From the NCBI GenBank assembly GCA_965198795.1, contig OZ240674.1, forward strand, positions 186,001 through 250,000: a stretch of DNA of 64,000 nt. Reading direction: 5' to 3'. Shown here in pieces: positions 54,356-63,440 of the stretch. The DNA comes from G965198795 sp965198795 (lineage in GTDB: Bacteria > Pseudomonadota > Alphaproteobacteria > Rhodospirillales > Casp-alpha2). Position numbers and translations under genes: made by a program. Under the pieces are notes generated by a model that worked only from the letters and a program-made list of their open reading frames with translations, ran no database searches and was not told where the DNA came from. Every line of letters begins with the position of its first letter. The first letter of the stretch is position 1.

Positions 54356-54481
54356 CTTAAACGTGAACGGAGAGTTTTTTACTCCAGCCAGAGTAAATTG
54401 TCACATTGATCGCGCCGTGGGCGAATTCGCAGAACGTCAATTCGGCCGTACACGTAAAATATATGACATTAGAGACCCATA

Positions 54482-56098
54482 ATGAACGATCTGGGTGTGT
54501 TTGACTTCATCGTCGTCGGCGCCGGCAGCGCTGGTTGCGTGCTGGCCAACCGGCTGTCGGAGAATCCTAAAAACCGGGTTCTGCTAATGGAAGCCGGCGG
54601 CAAGGATGATTTCATCTGGATTCACATCCCCGCCGGGTACCTGTATTGCATGGGCAACCCCCGGACAGACTGGTGCTTCAAAACCGAAGCCGAGGAAGGC
54701 CTGAACGGCCGGCGGCTTGATTATCCCCGCGGCAAGGTGCTGGGCGGCTGTTCGTCCATCAATGGCATGATTTATATCCGCGGCCAAGCGCGCGATTACG
54801 ACAGCTGGCGGCAGATGGGCAACACAGGCTGGGCCTGGGACGATATCCTGCCCTACTTTTTGAAATCCCAAGACCAGGCGGCAATCCCCGCCGACGAATT
54901 CCACGGCACAGACGGTGAATGGCGTGTCGAGGCGCCCCGGATCCGCTGGGAGATTCTGGACGCATTCCGGGACGCCGCGACGGAAGCGGGGATCCCATCG
55001 ATCAACGATTTCAACAAGGGCGACAACCTCGGTTGCGGCTACTTCCAGGTAAACCAGCGCTCCGGCCTTCGCTGGAATACCTCGAAAGCCTTCCTGCGCC
55101 CGGCCCATGGCCGAGAGAACCTGGAAATCGTCACTGGCGCGCACGTCAAACGGCTAATCATGGCGGGCAAGCGGGTGACGGGGATCGAGTTCGCCATCGA
55201 CGATAAAGACGCCAAAGCTTCCGCGCGGCGCGACGTCATCTTGTCCGCAGGCGCCATCGGCAGCCCGCAAATCCTCCAACTATCCGGCATCGGCGACGGC
55301 GCGTTCCTGCAAGCGATGGGGATCAAGGCCCGTCACGCGCTGCCCGGCGTCGGCGAGAACCTGCAGGATCACCTGCAAATCCGCTGCGCCTACAAGGTTC
55401 GAAACGTCGAGACCCTGAACGAGCGCTATAACAGTCTGATCGGAAAAGCCGGAATCGCACTGGAATACGCTCTCACGCAAAAAGGCCCGATGTCGATGGC
55501 GCCGTCGCAACTGGGCGCCTTCGCCAAATCCGATCCGTCCCGCGAGACGGCGAACTTGCAATATCATGTGCAACCCCTGACCCTGCCGGCCTTCGGAGAA
55601 CCGCTGGACACCTTCCCCGCCTTCACGGCCAGTGTCTGCAATTTGCGGCCCGAATCCCGGGGCCACGTGCGCATCAAGACACCCAACTACCGGATCGCGC
55701 CGGCCATTCAACCCAACTACCTTTCGACTCCGGGCGACCGCCAAGTGGCGGCGGACTCCGTGAAGCTCACCCGCCGGATCGTCGCCCAACCGGCTCTGGC
55801 CAGATACCTGCCCGAGGAATTCAAGCCGGGTCCGCAGATTCAGTCTGACGAGGATTTGGCGAGAGCCGCCGGAGATATCTCCACCACCATCTTCCACCCG
55901 GTCGGAACGTGCAAGATGGGTTCGGACGACAAGGCCGTGGTGGATGAGCGGCTGCGTGTGATAGGGCTTGATGGCTTGCGTGTGATTGACGCCTCGATCA
56001 TGCCGACGATTACGAGCGGCAACACCAACTCGCCGACCATTATGATCGCCGAGAAAGGGGCGGAAATGACTCTCGGCGACGCTAAGGTAAGCGCCTGA
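54482..56098 (+). CDS. GMC-family FAD oxidoreductase, choline-dehydrogenase-like
   Basis: The product is 538 residues. The FAD fingerprint IVVGAGSAGCVLANRLSE opens the protein, and PRGKVLGGCSSINGMIYIRG is the GMC signature 1. ILSAGAIGSPQILQLSGIG is signature 2. The C-terminal HPVGTCKMG histidine and SGNTNSPTIMIAEKGAEM complete the active site. It oxidises an alcohol to an aldehyde; choline, glycine-betaine-aldehyde or aliphatic alcohols are all possible. It is monocistronic, with a 126-base spacer after ltaE. Confidence 0.9.
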   Translation: MNDLGVFDFIVVGAGSAGCVLANRLSENPKNRVLLMEAGGKDDFIWIHIPAGYLYCMGNPRTDWCFKTEAEEGLNGRRLDYPRGKVLGGCSSINGMIYIRGQARDYDSWRQMGNTGWAWDDILPYFLKSQDQAAIPADEFHGTDGEWRVEAPRIRWEILDAFRDAATEAGIPSINDFNKGDNLGCGYFQVNQRSGLRWNTSKAFLRPAHGRENLEIVTGAHVKRLIMAGKRVTGIEFAIDDKDAKASARRDVILSAGAIGSPQILQLSGIGDGAFLQAMGIKARHALPGVGENLQDHLQIRCAYKVRNVETLNERYNSLIGKAGIALEYALTQKGPMSMAPSQLGAFAKSDPSRETANLQYHVQPLTLPAFGEPLDTFPAFTASVCNLRPESRGHVRIKTPNYRIAPAIQPNYLSTPGDRQVAADSVKLTRRIVAQPALARYLPEEFKPGPQIQSDEDLARAAGDISTTIFHPVGTCKMGSDDKAVVDERLRVIGLDGLRVIDASIMPTITSGNTNSPTIMIAEKGAEMTLGDAKVSA

Positions 56099-56247
56099 TT
56101 TTAAAACTAAACCGTTTACGTGTTAAGACCCCGTTTATCTTGTTCCCTTAACGTCGCGGCTGGTGTTTCCGGTGCGCTGATCTGCGGTACGCCCGCCGGC
56201 GCCGGGCTGTGCTAACATGACCCGGTCGAGTTGTAAGGAGCGAGGAC

Positions 56248-59067
56248 GTGCGGTCCAAAGCGACGCAAGACCGATCCGCATGGCGGAAAGCGTCCCGAAA
56301 GGGCGTGCTCGCGGTTCCGCTCGCCCTGGCTCTTGCGATAGCCTTGCGAACCAGCCCCGCGCCCGCTTTGGACGCCTCGCCGCAAGATCTTTTTGACGCT
56401 ATCGCCGGCAACAATCGCCCGCTGGTCGAATTGCTGGTCGAAGGCGGCGTAGGGCTGGATAGCCGGAACGAAGACGGCGAGACTCCCGCGGAATTCGCGC
56501 TCGGCCGCGGCCATTTCGTCATCGCCCATTATCTGCTGTCCTACCGGCCGTCCGCCAAACCGAAACGCTCGACGGAAACAGCCGCCATCCCGCCGCCGCC
56601 CAAACGGCCCGAATCAACGCCTCCGGGACCCGCCGGAAAGCGTGAACACGGGGGGGCGCCGGCACGGCTTGAGCCGACGCCTTACCCCTTAAGCGGCAGA
56701 CAGATCGCCGATATCCTGGAGCGCCGGGACATCCGCCGCGACATGGCCCGACCGCGCGACAATCGCGACGAAGAAGCCCGGCGTGAAGAAGGTTGGAGCG
56801 CGGAAATCATCAAAGGCGGTCCCGATGTTACCGCCGCCCCGCCGCTTCCCGGCCTCAAACATGCGCGAAACCCGGACGAACCCCTGCCGGAACCTCTGGC
56901 GGAAGAGATTTTCAAGAAGCTGAGCAATTGGGTTTCGGACCTGTTCAACGCGGACCGCATCGCGCCAAAGCCGCCAGTGACGAGATCGGCCGGGCGGCGA
57001 TTGGCGGAACGGGGCAATGCGTTGCCGACGCCCCGCCGCCCGACAAGCGGGCGGACGCGGACGGCCGTCATATCGGATGACCTTGGCAATCTGGACGACA
57101 ATCCCGCACCCGCCGTCGATGCGGCGACGGGCGACGACTTGCCGGGACCCGGCATTGCCTCGCGTCCGCCGTTCGAATCCGAAACTCCGGATACGGGCGG
57201 CGTCAACCTCGCCGGTTTGGACAGCCAGGCCCGCATCGCGCGGCTGGACGCGCTGCTGGCGGCCACGGCCCGCGTGGACCCGGATCAAATATTGGCGGAA
57301 GCCCTCGCCAGCGCCCGGCGGCTATCCGGGGATGGCGCATCCACCCGGCTGGGCAAGCCCCGCAAACCGCCCATCACCGTCGTCACCGGCGATGGTGAGT
57401 CGCCGCCGCTGGAGACGTCCCGCGTCACGGAACCGGTCCCGAAGAGTGGTCGCGCGCGCGTTACGGAAATTCAGATCAATGACGGCCCGCCTCTGCCGCC
57501 ACCGGACTCGAAAGGCCGGAAGCAGCCTGGTAATGACCCCTGGTTCCGCGACGCCGACGAGGCGAACCGCCAACAACGCCGGTTCCAGCGCGTCATCGCC
57601 GACCCTGACCAAACCCCGCTGCCGGGCGAGGACGCCAGGCGCGGCGAGGCCCCGCCACCACCGCCGGCGGAGCGCTTCCCGCTGGGCGAAACGCTGACGG
57701 CGGCGTTACGCCCCACCGGGCAAGACCGGCCGCAGGTTCCCTTTACGTCGCGTGATTACGGCGTCCCGGCCCCGCCGCCTCTAGGCCAGGAAGCGGGCCT
57801 GGACGCCCCGCCGCCAGACCCCGAAACAGCGCTTGATGATGTTTTGACGGCAACGCCCGAACCATCCAGAGATCAACCGGACGAATTGAGCGCGCTGTTG
57901 CGGGACGCGGCGCCTGGACCCGCGCCGCCGCCGGCCTCCTCGGAAGCCGGTCTTTTGGACGCGCTGATCGAAGGAGAGCCCGGCGATCAAAGTGGAGACG
58001 ACGCGTTTCTGGACGCCCTGGAACAGGGGAATGACACGCCGCCCTCCGGCGATGATTTGCTGGACGCCTTGGAGGGTGACGGCGCGAAACTAGATAGTGA
58101 AGCCGCCCCAAAAGAGGATGACGGTCCGAAAATCGCGCTGCGTATCGATCAAGACGGCAGGCCGGTGCTGCCCAGCCCCTGGACCTCGCCCGTCGTTCGC
58201 CCCGGCCAGGACATCCCGGAAAAAGATATTGAACGCGCGCTCCGCCGAATTGACCCGCTGGCCCCCATCAAGGCTCAACAAGAGATCGAACTCTCCCTGG
58301 CCGCGCGGGCGGACGAGCGGGCGGCGGCGAACGGTCAAGGCGCATGGCCCGTCACCCGCCTGATCGTCGCGGAAGACGGCGAAGAGCGGGAAGTGCGATT
58401 GGGTCCGCGCGTTGAAAAGGCGGCGGAGGCGCCTCCGCTCGAAACAGAGACCGCTCTCATCCCCGTTCTCCCAGGAGACAGCCGGACCGTGAACACCACG
58501 GGTGAACCGTTGAACGGCGTTCAACTGACCATGGGTATCGGCGCCACTCTGCAAAACATCATGTTACCCGAAAGGGACCCGGCAACAGGCCGCCCCCGGG
58601 ATTGCCTGGAAAAACACGATGGCGAAATCGCCGTTTGCATCATGCCGCTTCGCTGGCCGGCCGGTTTCAATGACACGTTCCTAGTTTCCACCGTGCTCTA
58701 TACGGAAACCTCCGCCATCGTCCGCTACGAGGACGGCAAGGCGACATGGATGCTGGCCCTGTTCCAGGCGGATGGGTTCGAGGATTTAGCGCGCTGGTTG
58801 GCGGAGCGCTATGGCGCGCCGACGGAGCGCGTGAACCGCAACATTGCGCCTTTCGGCGAAAAACGCCGGAATAACGTGGTGTTAAGCTGGCGAAGCAAGG
58901 GGGCGGAAGGCGGATCAATGACCCTGGAAATCCGGCAAGTGGATGACACGCGCGGCGGCTTTCCTGACTTGCGCTACGGCGCGATACTGCTTTACCGGGA
59001 CGGTTCACCGAGCATCTTTCCAGAAATCTCGATCCATGAAATCCTGCGGTTGAAACGGACGGGTTAG
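56248..59067 (+). CDS. Large ankyrin-repeat, proline-rich exported protein
   Basis: The product is 939 residues from GTG 56248, preceded by AAGGAG. A signal or anchor segment lies at about residues 18-41 (GVLAVPLALALAIALRTSPA). Two ankyrin-like repeats follow (LFDAIAGNNRPLVELLVEGG and TPAEFALGRGHFVIAHYLLS). Residues about 100-750 are rich in Pro, Asp, Arg and Ala and look disordered, with short LLDAL repeats near 560-615. The last ~190 residues form a folded domain (QLTMGIGATLQNIMLPERDP to the end). No enzymatic motif is seen. A periplasmic or envelope scaffold role is a guess. Its stop overlaps the convergent hyuB stop by 4 bases. Confidence 0.75.
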   Translation: MRSKATQDRSAWRKASRKGVLAVPLALALAIALRTSPAPALDASPQDLFDAIAGNNRPLVELLVEGGVGLDSRNEDGETPAEFALGRGHFVIAHYLLSYRPSAKPKRSTETAAIPPPPKRPESTPPGPAGKREHGGAPARLEPTPYPLSGRQIADILERRDIRRDMARPRDNRDEEARREEGWSAEIIKGGPDVTAAPPLPGLKHARNPDEPLPEPLAEEIFKKLSNWVSDLFNADRIAPKPPVTRSAGRRLAERGNALPTPRRPTSGRTRTAVISDDLGNLDDNPAPAVDAATGDDLPGPGIASRPPFESETPDTGGVNLAGLDSQARIARLDALLAATARVDPDQILAEALASARRLSGDGASTRLGKPRKPPITVVTGDGESPPLETSRVTEPVPKSGRARVTEIQINDGPPLPPPDSKGRKQPGNDPWFRDADEANRQQRRFQRVIADPDQTPLPGEDARRGEAPPPPPAERFPLGETLTAALRPTGQDRPQVPFTSRDYGVPAPPPLGQEAGLDAPPPDPETALDDVLTATPEPSRDQPDELSALLRDAAPGPAPPPASSEAGLLDALIEGEPGDQSGDDAFLDALEQGNDTPPSGDDLLDALEGDGAKLDSEAAPKEDDGPKIALRIDQDGRPVLPSPWTSPVVRPGQDIPEKDIERALRRIDPLAPIKAQQEIELSLAARADERAAANGQGAWPVTRLIVAEDGEEREVRLGPRVEKAAEAPPLETETALIPVLPGDSRTVNTTGEPLNGVQLTMGIGATLQNIMLPERDPATGRPRDCLEKHDGEIAVCIMPLRWPAGFNDTFLVSTVLYTETSAIVRYEDGKATWMLALFQADGFEDLARWLAERYGAPTERVNRNIAPFGEKRRNNVVLSWRSKGAEGGSMTLEIRQVDDTRGGFPDLRYGAILLYRDGSPSIFPEISIHEILRLKRTG

Positions 59068-60677
59068 ACCGTCAAACCGTCCTCGGCGTCGCATCGGCGT
59101 TTGGCCTCGGGCCTGAGTCCTGGATCGCCATGCCCCGCCCCGCCAGGTGTTTCCAGCACCAGCGTCTCTCCGGCCTTGATGACTTGCAGACCTTTGCCGG
59201 ACAGCGCCCTGCCGGACTTCAACCGCACGGCGCCGGCCTTTCCGTCCGCGCCGCCCAAACGTCCCCGGGGAGCGTGCTCAATCCGGTCGAAGGCCGCCAA
59301 CAGTTCGATATCTTTATTGATGGCGGAGCGGATTTCGATGGTCTGCCCCAGGCCGCCCCGCCGCTCGCCGTCGCCGCCAGAGCCCGCCCGAAACTCTTTC
59401 CTGCCAAAAACGATGGGAGCGACTTGCTCATTGATCTCGACAGGCGTGCCGCGGACGCCGGAGGGATAGGCCGTCGCATTGAGACCGTCCTTGGTGGGGC
59501 GCGCGCCTGTGCCGCCATTGGTGACCGCCGTGACGGCGAACTGCTTGCCCGAATTGCCGCTGTCCGCGTCGCCGCGCATGGTGACGTTCCACAGGCACGA
59601 CGCCCCTTCCGCCGGCACCCGGTCCGGCACGCATTGCGCCAAACAGCCGAACACCACGTCGGGCAGCATCTGACCGGTCACATGGCGGATGGCGACGGGC
59701 GCCGGCTTCGGCGCGTTCAGGATCGAACCCTCGGGCGCGGTAATCCGGAAAGGCTTCAAACTGCCCCAATTGTTGGGCACGGCCGAGCCCGCCACGCAGC
59801 GTAATCCGAAAGTCGTGTAGGCCCGCGTATAGGCCATGGGCACGTTAACCCCATAGCGGGATTGCGGCGAAGTGCCGTCGAAATCCACGCTGACGCCGTC
59901 ATCGCCGACAGTGAGCGTGGCGGCCAGATCCACCGCATGGTCAAAACCGTCGATGGTCATACTGTTCCGGTAAATGCCCCTAGGTAGTTCCGCCAGTTCT
60001 TTCATGACCGCCCGGTAGGATGTGTCGCAGATGTAGTCGGCGAGACTGTCCAAGTTGTCCAAGCCAAACTCCGTCATCATTTCGACCAGACGCTCGCAGC
60101 CGATATCGTTACAGGCGGCCAGGGAATACACATCTCCCTCGGTCTCTACGGGCTGGCGGGTGTTGGCGCGCACAAAAGCCAGCAAGGTCTCGTTCATGAT
60201 CCCCTTTTCCGCCAACCTCAGCATGGGGATATAGAGCCCCTCCATAAAAACGTCGGTGCCGTTGGGCCCCAGGCCGATGCCGCCGACATCCGTAATGTGC
60301 GAGGTGCAGCTGAACAGCGCCACCAGCCCGCCGTTCTTGAAGCATGGCGTGGTCAGGACGAAATCGTTCAAATGTCCCGTCCCCATCCAGGGATCGTTGG
60401 TAATGTAGATATCGCCCTCTTCCATGGTGTCCGTGGGGAAGTGGCGAATGAAGTGTCCGACACTTTCGGCCATGGAATTGACATGTCCGGGCGTCCCGGT
60501 GACCGCTTGAGCCAGCATCCTGCCCTTCACGTCAAACACGCCCGCGGACAGATCGCCGCATTCCCGCACGATAGGCGAGAAGGCGGTGCGCATCAGGGTC
60601 CGCGCCTGCTCCTCGACCACCGCGATTAAGCGGTTCCACATCACCTGTTGGCGAATGGCGTCCAAGCCGTCGGGCAT
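59064..60677 (-). CDS. hyuB: Hydantoinase B / acetone-carboxylase alpha-like subunit (HyuB)
   Basis: The product is 537 residues, preceded by AAGGAG. Signatures are the metal-site region VEEQARTLMRTAFSPIVRECGDLSAGVFD, GTPGHVNSM, DIYITNDPWMGTGHLNDF and FSCTSHITDVGG. The family includes N-methylhydantoinase B and acetophenone or acetone carboxylase subunits; it works with HyuA in an ATP-dependent reaction. It lies 199 bases after hyuA on the same strand. The exact substrate cannot be read. Confidence 0.92.
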   Translation of the reverse strand: MPDGLDAIRQQVMWNRLIAVVEEQARTLMRTAFSPIVRECGDLSAGVFDVKGRMLAQAVTGTPGHVNSMAESVGHFIRHFPTDTMEEGDIYITNDPWMGTGHLNDFVLTTPCFKNGGLVALFSCTSHITDVGGIGLGPNGTDVFMEGLYIPMLRLAEKGIMNETLLAFVRANTRQPVETEGDVYSLAACNDIGCERLVEMMTEFGLDNLDSLADYICDTSYRAVMKELAELPRGIYRNSMTIDGFDHAVDLAATLTVGDDGVSVDFDGTSPQSRYGVNVPMAYTRAYTTFGLRCVAGSAVPNNWGSLKPFRITAPEGSILNAPKPAPVAIRHVTGQMLPDVVFGCLAQCVPDRVPAEGASCLWNVTMRGDADSGNSGKQFAVTAVTNGGTGARPTKDGLNATAYPSGVRGTPVEINEQVAPIVFGRKEFRAGSGGDGERRGGLGQTIEIRSAINKDIELLAAFDRIEHAPRGRLGGADGKAGAVRLKSGRALSGKGLQVIKAGETLVLETPGGAGHGDPGLRPEAKRRCDAEDGLTV

Positions 60678-60876
60678 CGGGGTCTCTCCTTAACCGTTTC
60701 GAATTCTCAGTCTAGCCGTTTGATGGGTTGGAGACAAAGAGATCGCATCGATCCGCCTTCCAAACGCACGTGGTTTTCAAAAGCCGTATTCACTGGCGGA
60801 ACAGCCTTGGCGAGATGGCGAAGGCGGTTATTCCCGCGCGGGCGTGGGTTCGGCCGGTGGATTATCGCCCGCCGCC

Positions 60877-63012
60877 TTACATGCGCTTGCGCCGGCCCAT
60901 TTTTCCCTGGACTATATGGACGGCGCGAAAACGGCGGACTTGACGCTTCAAGATCAGATAACCGTTCGACGCCACACGCGCCTGGAAATCGCCGGATACG
61001 ACTGTTGATGTTTCCGCTTCGACAATGAGGCAAGGACCCTTGACGGACGCGCCCGGCGTCAAATCCGCACGGGCGTAGACGGGAATATCGATCTTCCCAC
61101 CCACGTCCGCGTCAAACACGGCGCGAGTCCCGGCGGGTTCGGGCGCAGCCGTTGACGCCGCGCCGGGCAAGGCGGCGACCTCTTCGGAAGGCGTCGTCAA
61201 GGTCAAGCCCCAGGTCAACGCCTCGACTTCCGCTCCCGGAATTATCCGGCGGTAGAAACGGGCGTATTGCGCATCATAGGCCGCTTGCAAGGCGCCGATG
61301 TCCGCGTCCGTCAACGCCTGCGGCGGCAGCGGCACTGAAATCTCATGACCTTGCCCTAAATAACGCATGAAAGCGTAGCGCGTTTCCCGCAAGGGTGCGC
61401 CGCCGGCGGCGGGCGCGACGACGGCCTCCGCCTCCTCGCGCATCTCCAGGATCAGTCCGTTCACGTCGCCCGGATTGAAATCCTTCAGGCGCATACGGCG
61501 GCTGCGAACCACTTCATAGGCGATGGGGGCCGCAAGAAACCCAATGGCGGAGCCCACCCCGGCGTTCTTCGGAATAACCAGCGTCGATACACCCAGCTTC
61601 TCGCAAAGCCGCGCCGCATGAAGCGGCGCGGCGCCGCCGAAAGCCACCATGGCGTGTTCAGACGCCGCTTTACCTTGCTCCACGGCGTGGACACGGACCG
61701 CGTTGGACATGGCCTCATCGACCATCTCCGTAATGCCGAAAGCCCCTGTTTCCGCATCCTTCAGACTCAAGGGCCCAGCCACCACCCTGCTCACTGCCGT
61801 TTCCGCCGCCGGCAAATCGAGCGCCACCTCGCCGCCGGCAAAGAACGCCGGATCGACTTTGCCCAGCACGATGTCCGCATCCGTGATCGTCGGCTGATCG
61901 CCGCCCCGGCCATAGGCGGCGGGCCCCGGGTCGGAGCCCGCGCTGTCAGGCCCCACCGTGATCCGTCCCATGCCGTCCAGCCTTGCGATCGAACCCCCGC
62001 CGGCGCCGATTTCGACCATTTCGATGACGGGAATGCGCAAGGGTAGACCCGAGCCCTTTTGAAACCGCGCCGAACGGTCCACCTCGAACTCACGGGCCGA
62101 CTCGGGCTCATAGCGTTCAATCAGGCAGATCTTCGCCGTGGTGCCGCCCATATCGAAGGAGACGACCTTTTCCAAACCCATTTCCCGCGCAACGCGGGCC
62201 GCCAGAATGGCGCCGCCGGCCGGGCCGCTTTCCACCAAACGTATGGGAAAGCGGGCGGCCGTTTCCAACGTCGTCAGCCCGCCGCCCGACGTCATCAAGA
62301 GAGCGGGACATCTCAGTCCCGCATCCGCCAGCCGCTCCTTCAACCGCGCCAGATAGCGCGCCATCAAGGGTTGCACATAGGCGTTCGCGCTGGCCGTTGT
62401 GAAACGCTCGTACTCACGCACTTCCGGACACACCTCGGACGACAAGGTGACGGCGACGCCGGGCAACGCGTCTCGAATAATCTCCGCCGTCCGGACCTCG
62501 TGGGCCGGATTCATATAGCTGTGGAGATAGGCGACGGCGACGGCCTCGACACCCTCGCGGCGCAATGCGGGAATCAGCGCATGAACGGCGTCTTCGTCCA
62601 GGGGCCGCAGCACGCTCCCGTCAACGCCGATGCGCTCTGGCGCCGGCAGACGCAACCGGCGCGGCACCAGGGGCGCGGGTTTCTCAATGGCTAGGTCGTA
62701 TTGGTCAAAGCGGCTCTCATAGCCGATCTCCAGAACGTCCCGAAACCCCTCCGTGGTCAAAAGAGCGGTCTTCGCGCCTTTGCGCTCAAGAATGGCGTTG
62801 GTGGCGAGCGTGGTGCCGTGCAGAAGCAAGCCCACATCGCCGGCGGACGCCCCCGCTTTCGCCAGTACGTCGGCGACACCCGCGATGACGCCTTCTTCCG
62901 GCGCTTTCGGCGTGGTGAGCACCTTGATTGTCGTTCGCGCGCCGCCTAGATCAAGCACCACGTCCGTAAAGGTGCCGCCTATATCGACAGCCAGCCGCCC
63001 TGTTCCCGTCAT
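60877..63012 (-). CDS. hyuA: Hydantoinase A / acetone-carboxylase beta-like subunit (HyuA)
   Basis: The product is 711 residues from ATG 63012; the frame extends upstream but overlaps the thioesterase gene. The ATP-binding fold begins LAVDIGGTFTDVVLDLGG; later motifs are HGTTLATNAILERKGAKTAL, TSGGGLTTLETA, SGPAGGAILAARVA and VVSFDMGGTTAKICLI. It activates the substrate with ATP and partners HyuB. Its start overlaps the thioesterase stop codon (ATGA), so CoA-transferase, thioesterase, hyuA and hyuB are one operon. The C-terminal end (RFRAVHIVQGKMGRRKRM) is more basic than usual. Confidence 0.93.
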   Translation of the reverse strand: MTGTGRLAVDIGGTFTDVVLDLGGARTTIKVLTTPKAPEEGVIAGVADVLAKAGASAGDVGLLLHGTTLATNAILERKGAKTALLTTEGFRDVLEIGYESRFDQYDLAIEKPAPLVPRRLRLPAPERIGVDGSVLRPLDEDAVHALIPALRREGVEAVAVAYLHSYMNPAHEVRTAEIIRDALPGVAVTLSSEVCPEVREYERFTTASANAYVQPLMARYLARLKERLADAGLRCPALLMTSGGGLTTLETAARFPIRLVESGPAGGAILAARVAREMGLEKVVSFDMGGTTAKICLIERYEPESAREFEVDRSARFQKGSGLPLRIPVIEMVEIGAGGGSIARLDGMGRITVGPDSAGSDPGPAAYGRGGDQPTITDADIVLGKVDPAFFAGGEVALDLPAAETAVSRVVAGPLSLKDAETGAFGITEMVDEAMSNAVRVHAVEQGKAASEHAMVAFGGAAPLHAARLCEKLGVSTLVIPKNAGVGSAIGFLAAPIAYEVVRSRRMRLKDFNPGDVNGLILEMREEAEAVVAPAAGGAPLRETRYAFMRYLGQGHEISVPLPPQALTDADIGALQAAYDAQYARFYRRIIPGAEVEALTWGLTLTTPSEEVAALPGAASTAAPEPAGTRAVFDADVGGKIDIPVYARADLTPGASVKGPCLIVEAETSTVVSGDFQARVASNGYLILKRQVRRFRAVHIVQGKMGRRKRM

Positions 63013-63440
63013 CCGTGAATCGCCTCTCCCGCCTCGAAGGCGCCGCGCAGATTGTCCTGAACCGCAGCTTTCCGATTGACCTTGTAGTCGAAAAACACCA
63101 TCACCGAGGAACACGCCGCCATGACTGTCTCCGCATCGCCGTCTCTGAGCAGGATCTGATCCAGCACATAGGACGACCGCCCTAAACCGCCCAAACCGGT
63201 GCCGACCCGCACGGTCCCCGGATAATGCAATTGGTGAAGGTAATCGATCTTACAACTCGCCAGGATCGACCGGTTGGAAATGGCGAACTTCTCCATCATG
63301 GCGCGGATCAGCGCCACCCGGCCCGCCTCAAAAAACTGACCATACTTGGTGTTGTTGACATGCCCCATCGCATCCTGGTCGGAAAACCGGAGCGTGACAT
63401 CGGTCCAGAAAGTGAAATCAGAAGGCGGTTTGAGCACCAT
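63009..63440 (-). CDS. 4HBT hot-dog thioesterase
   Basis: The product is 143 residues. The hot-dog fold signature FSDQDAMGHVNNTKYGQFFEAGR includes the catalytic Asp of the 4-hydroxybenzoyl-CoA thioesterase type. It hydrolyses an acyl-CoA of unknown chain type. Its start overlaps the CoA-transferase stop by one base (TGATG) and its stop overlaps the hyuA start. Translational coupling in a four-gene operon is likely. Confidence 0.9.
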   Translation of the reverse strand: MVLKPPSDFTFWTDVTLRFSDQDAMGHVNNTKYGQFFEAGRVALIRAMMEKFAISNRSILASCKIDYLHQLHYPGTVRVGTGLGGLGRSSYVLDQILLRDGDAETVMAACSSVMVFFDYKVNRKAAVQDNLRGAFEAGEAIHG

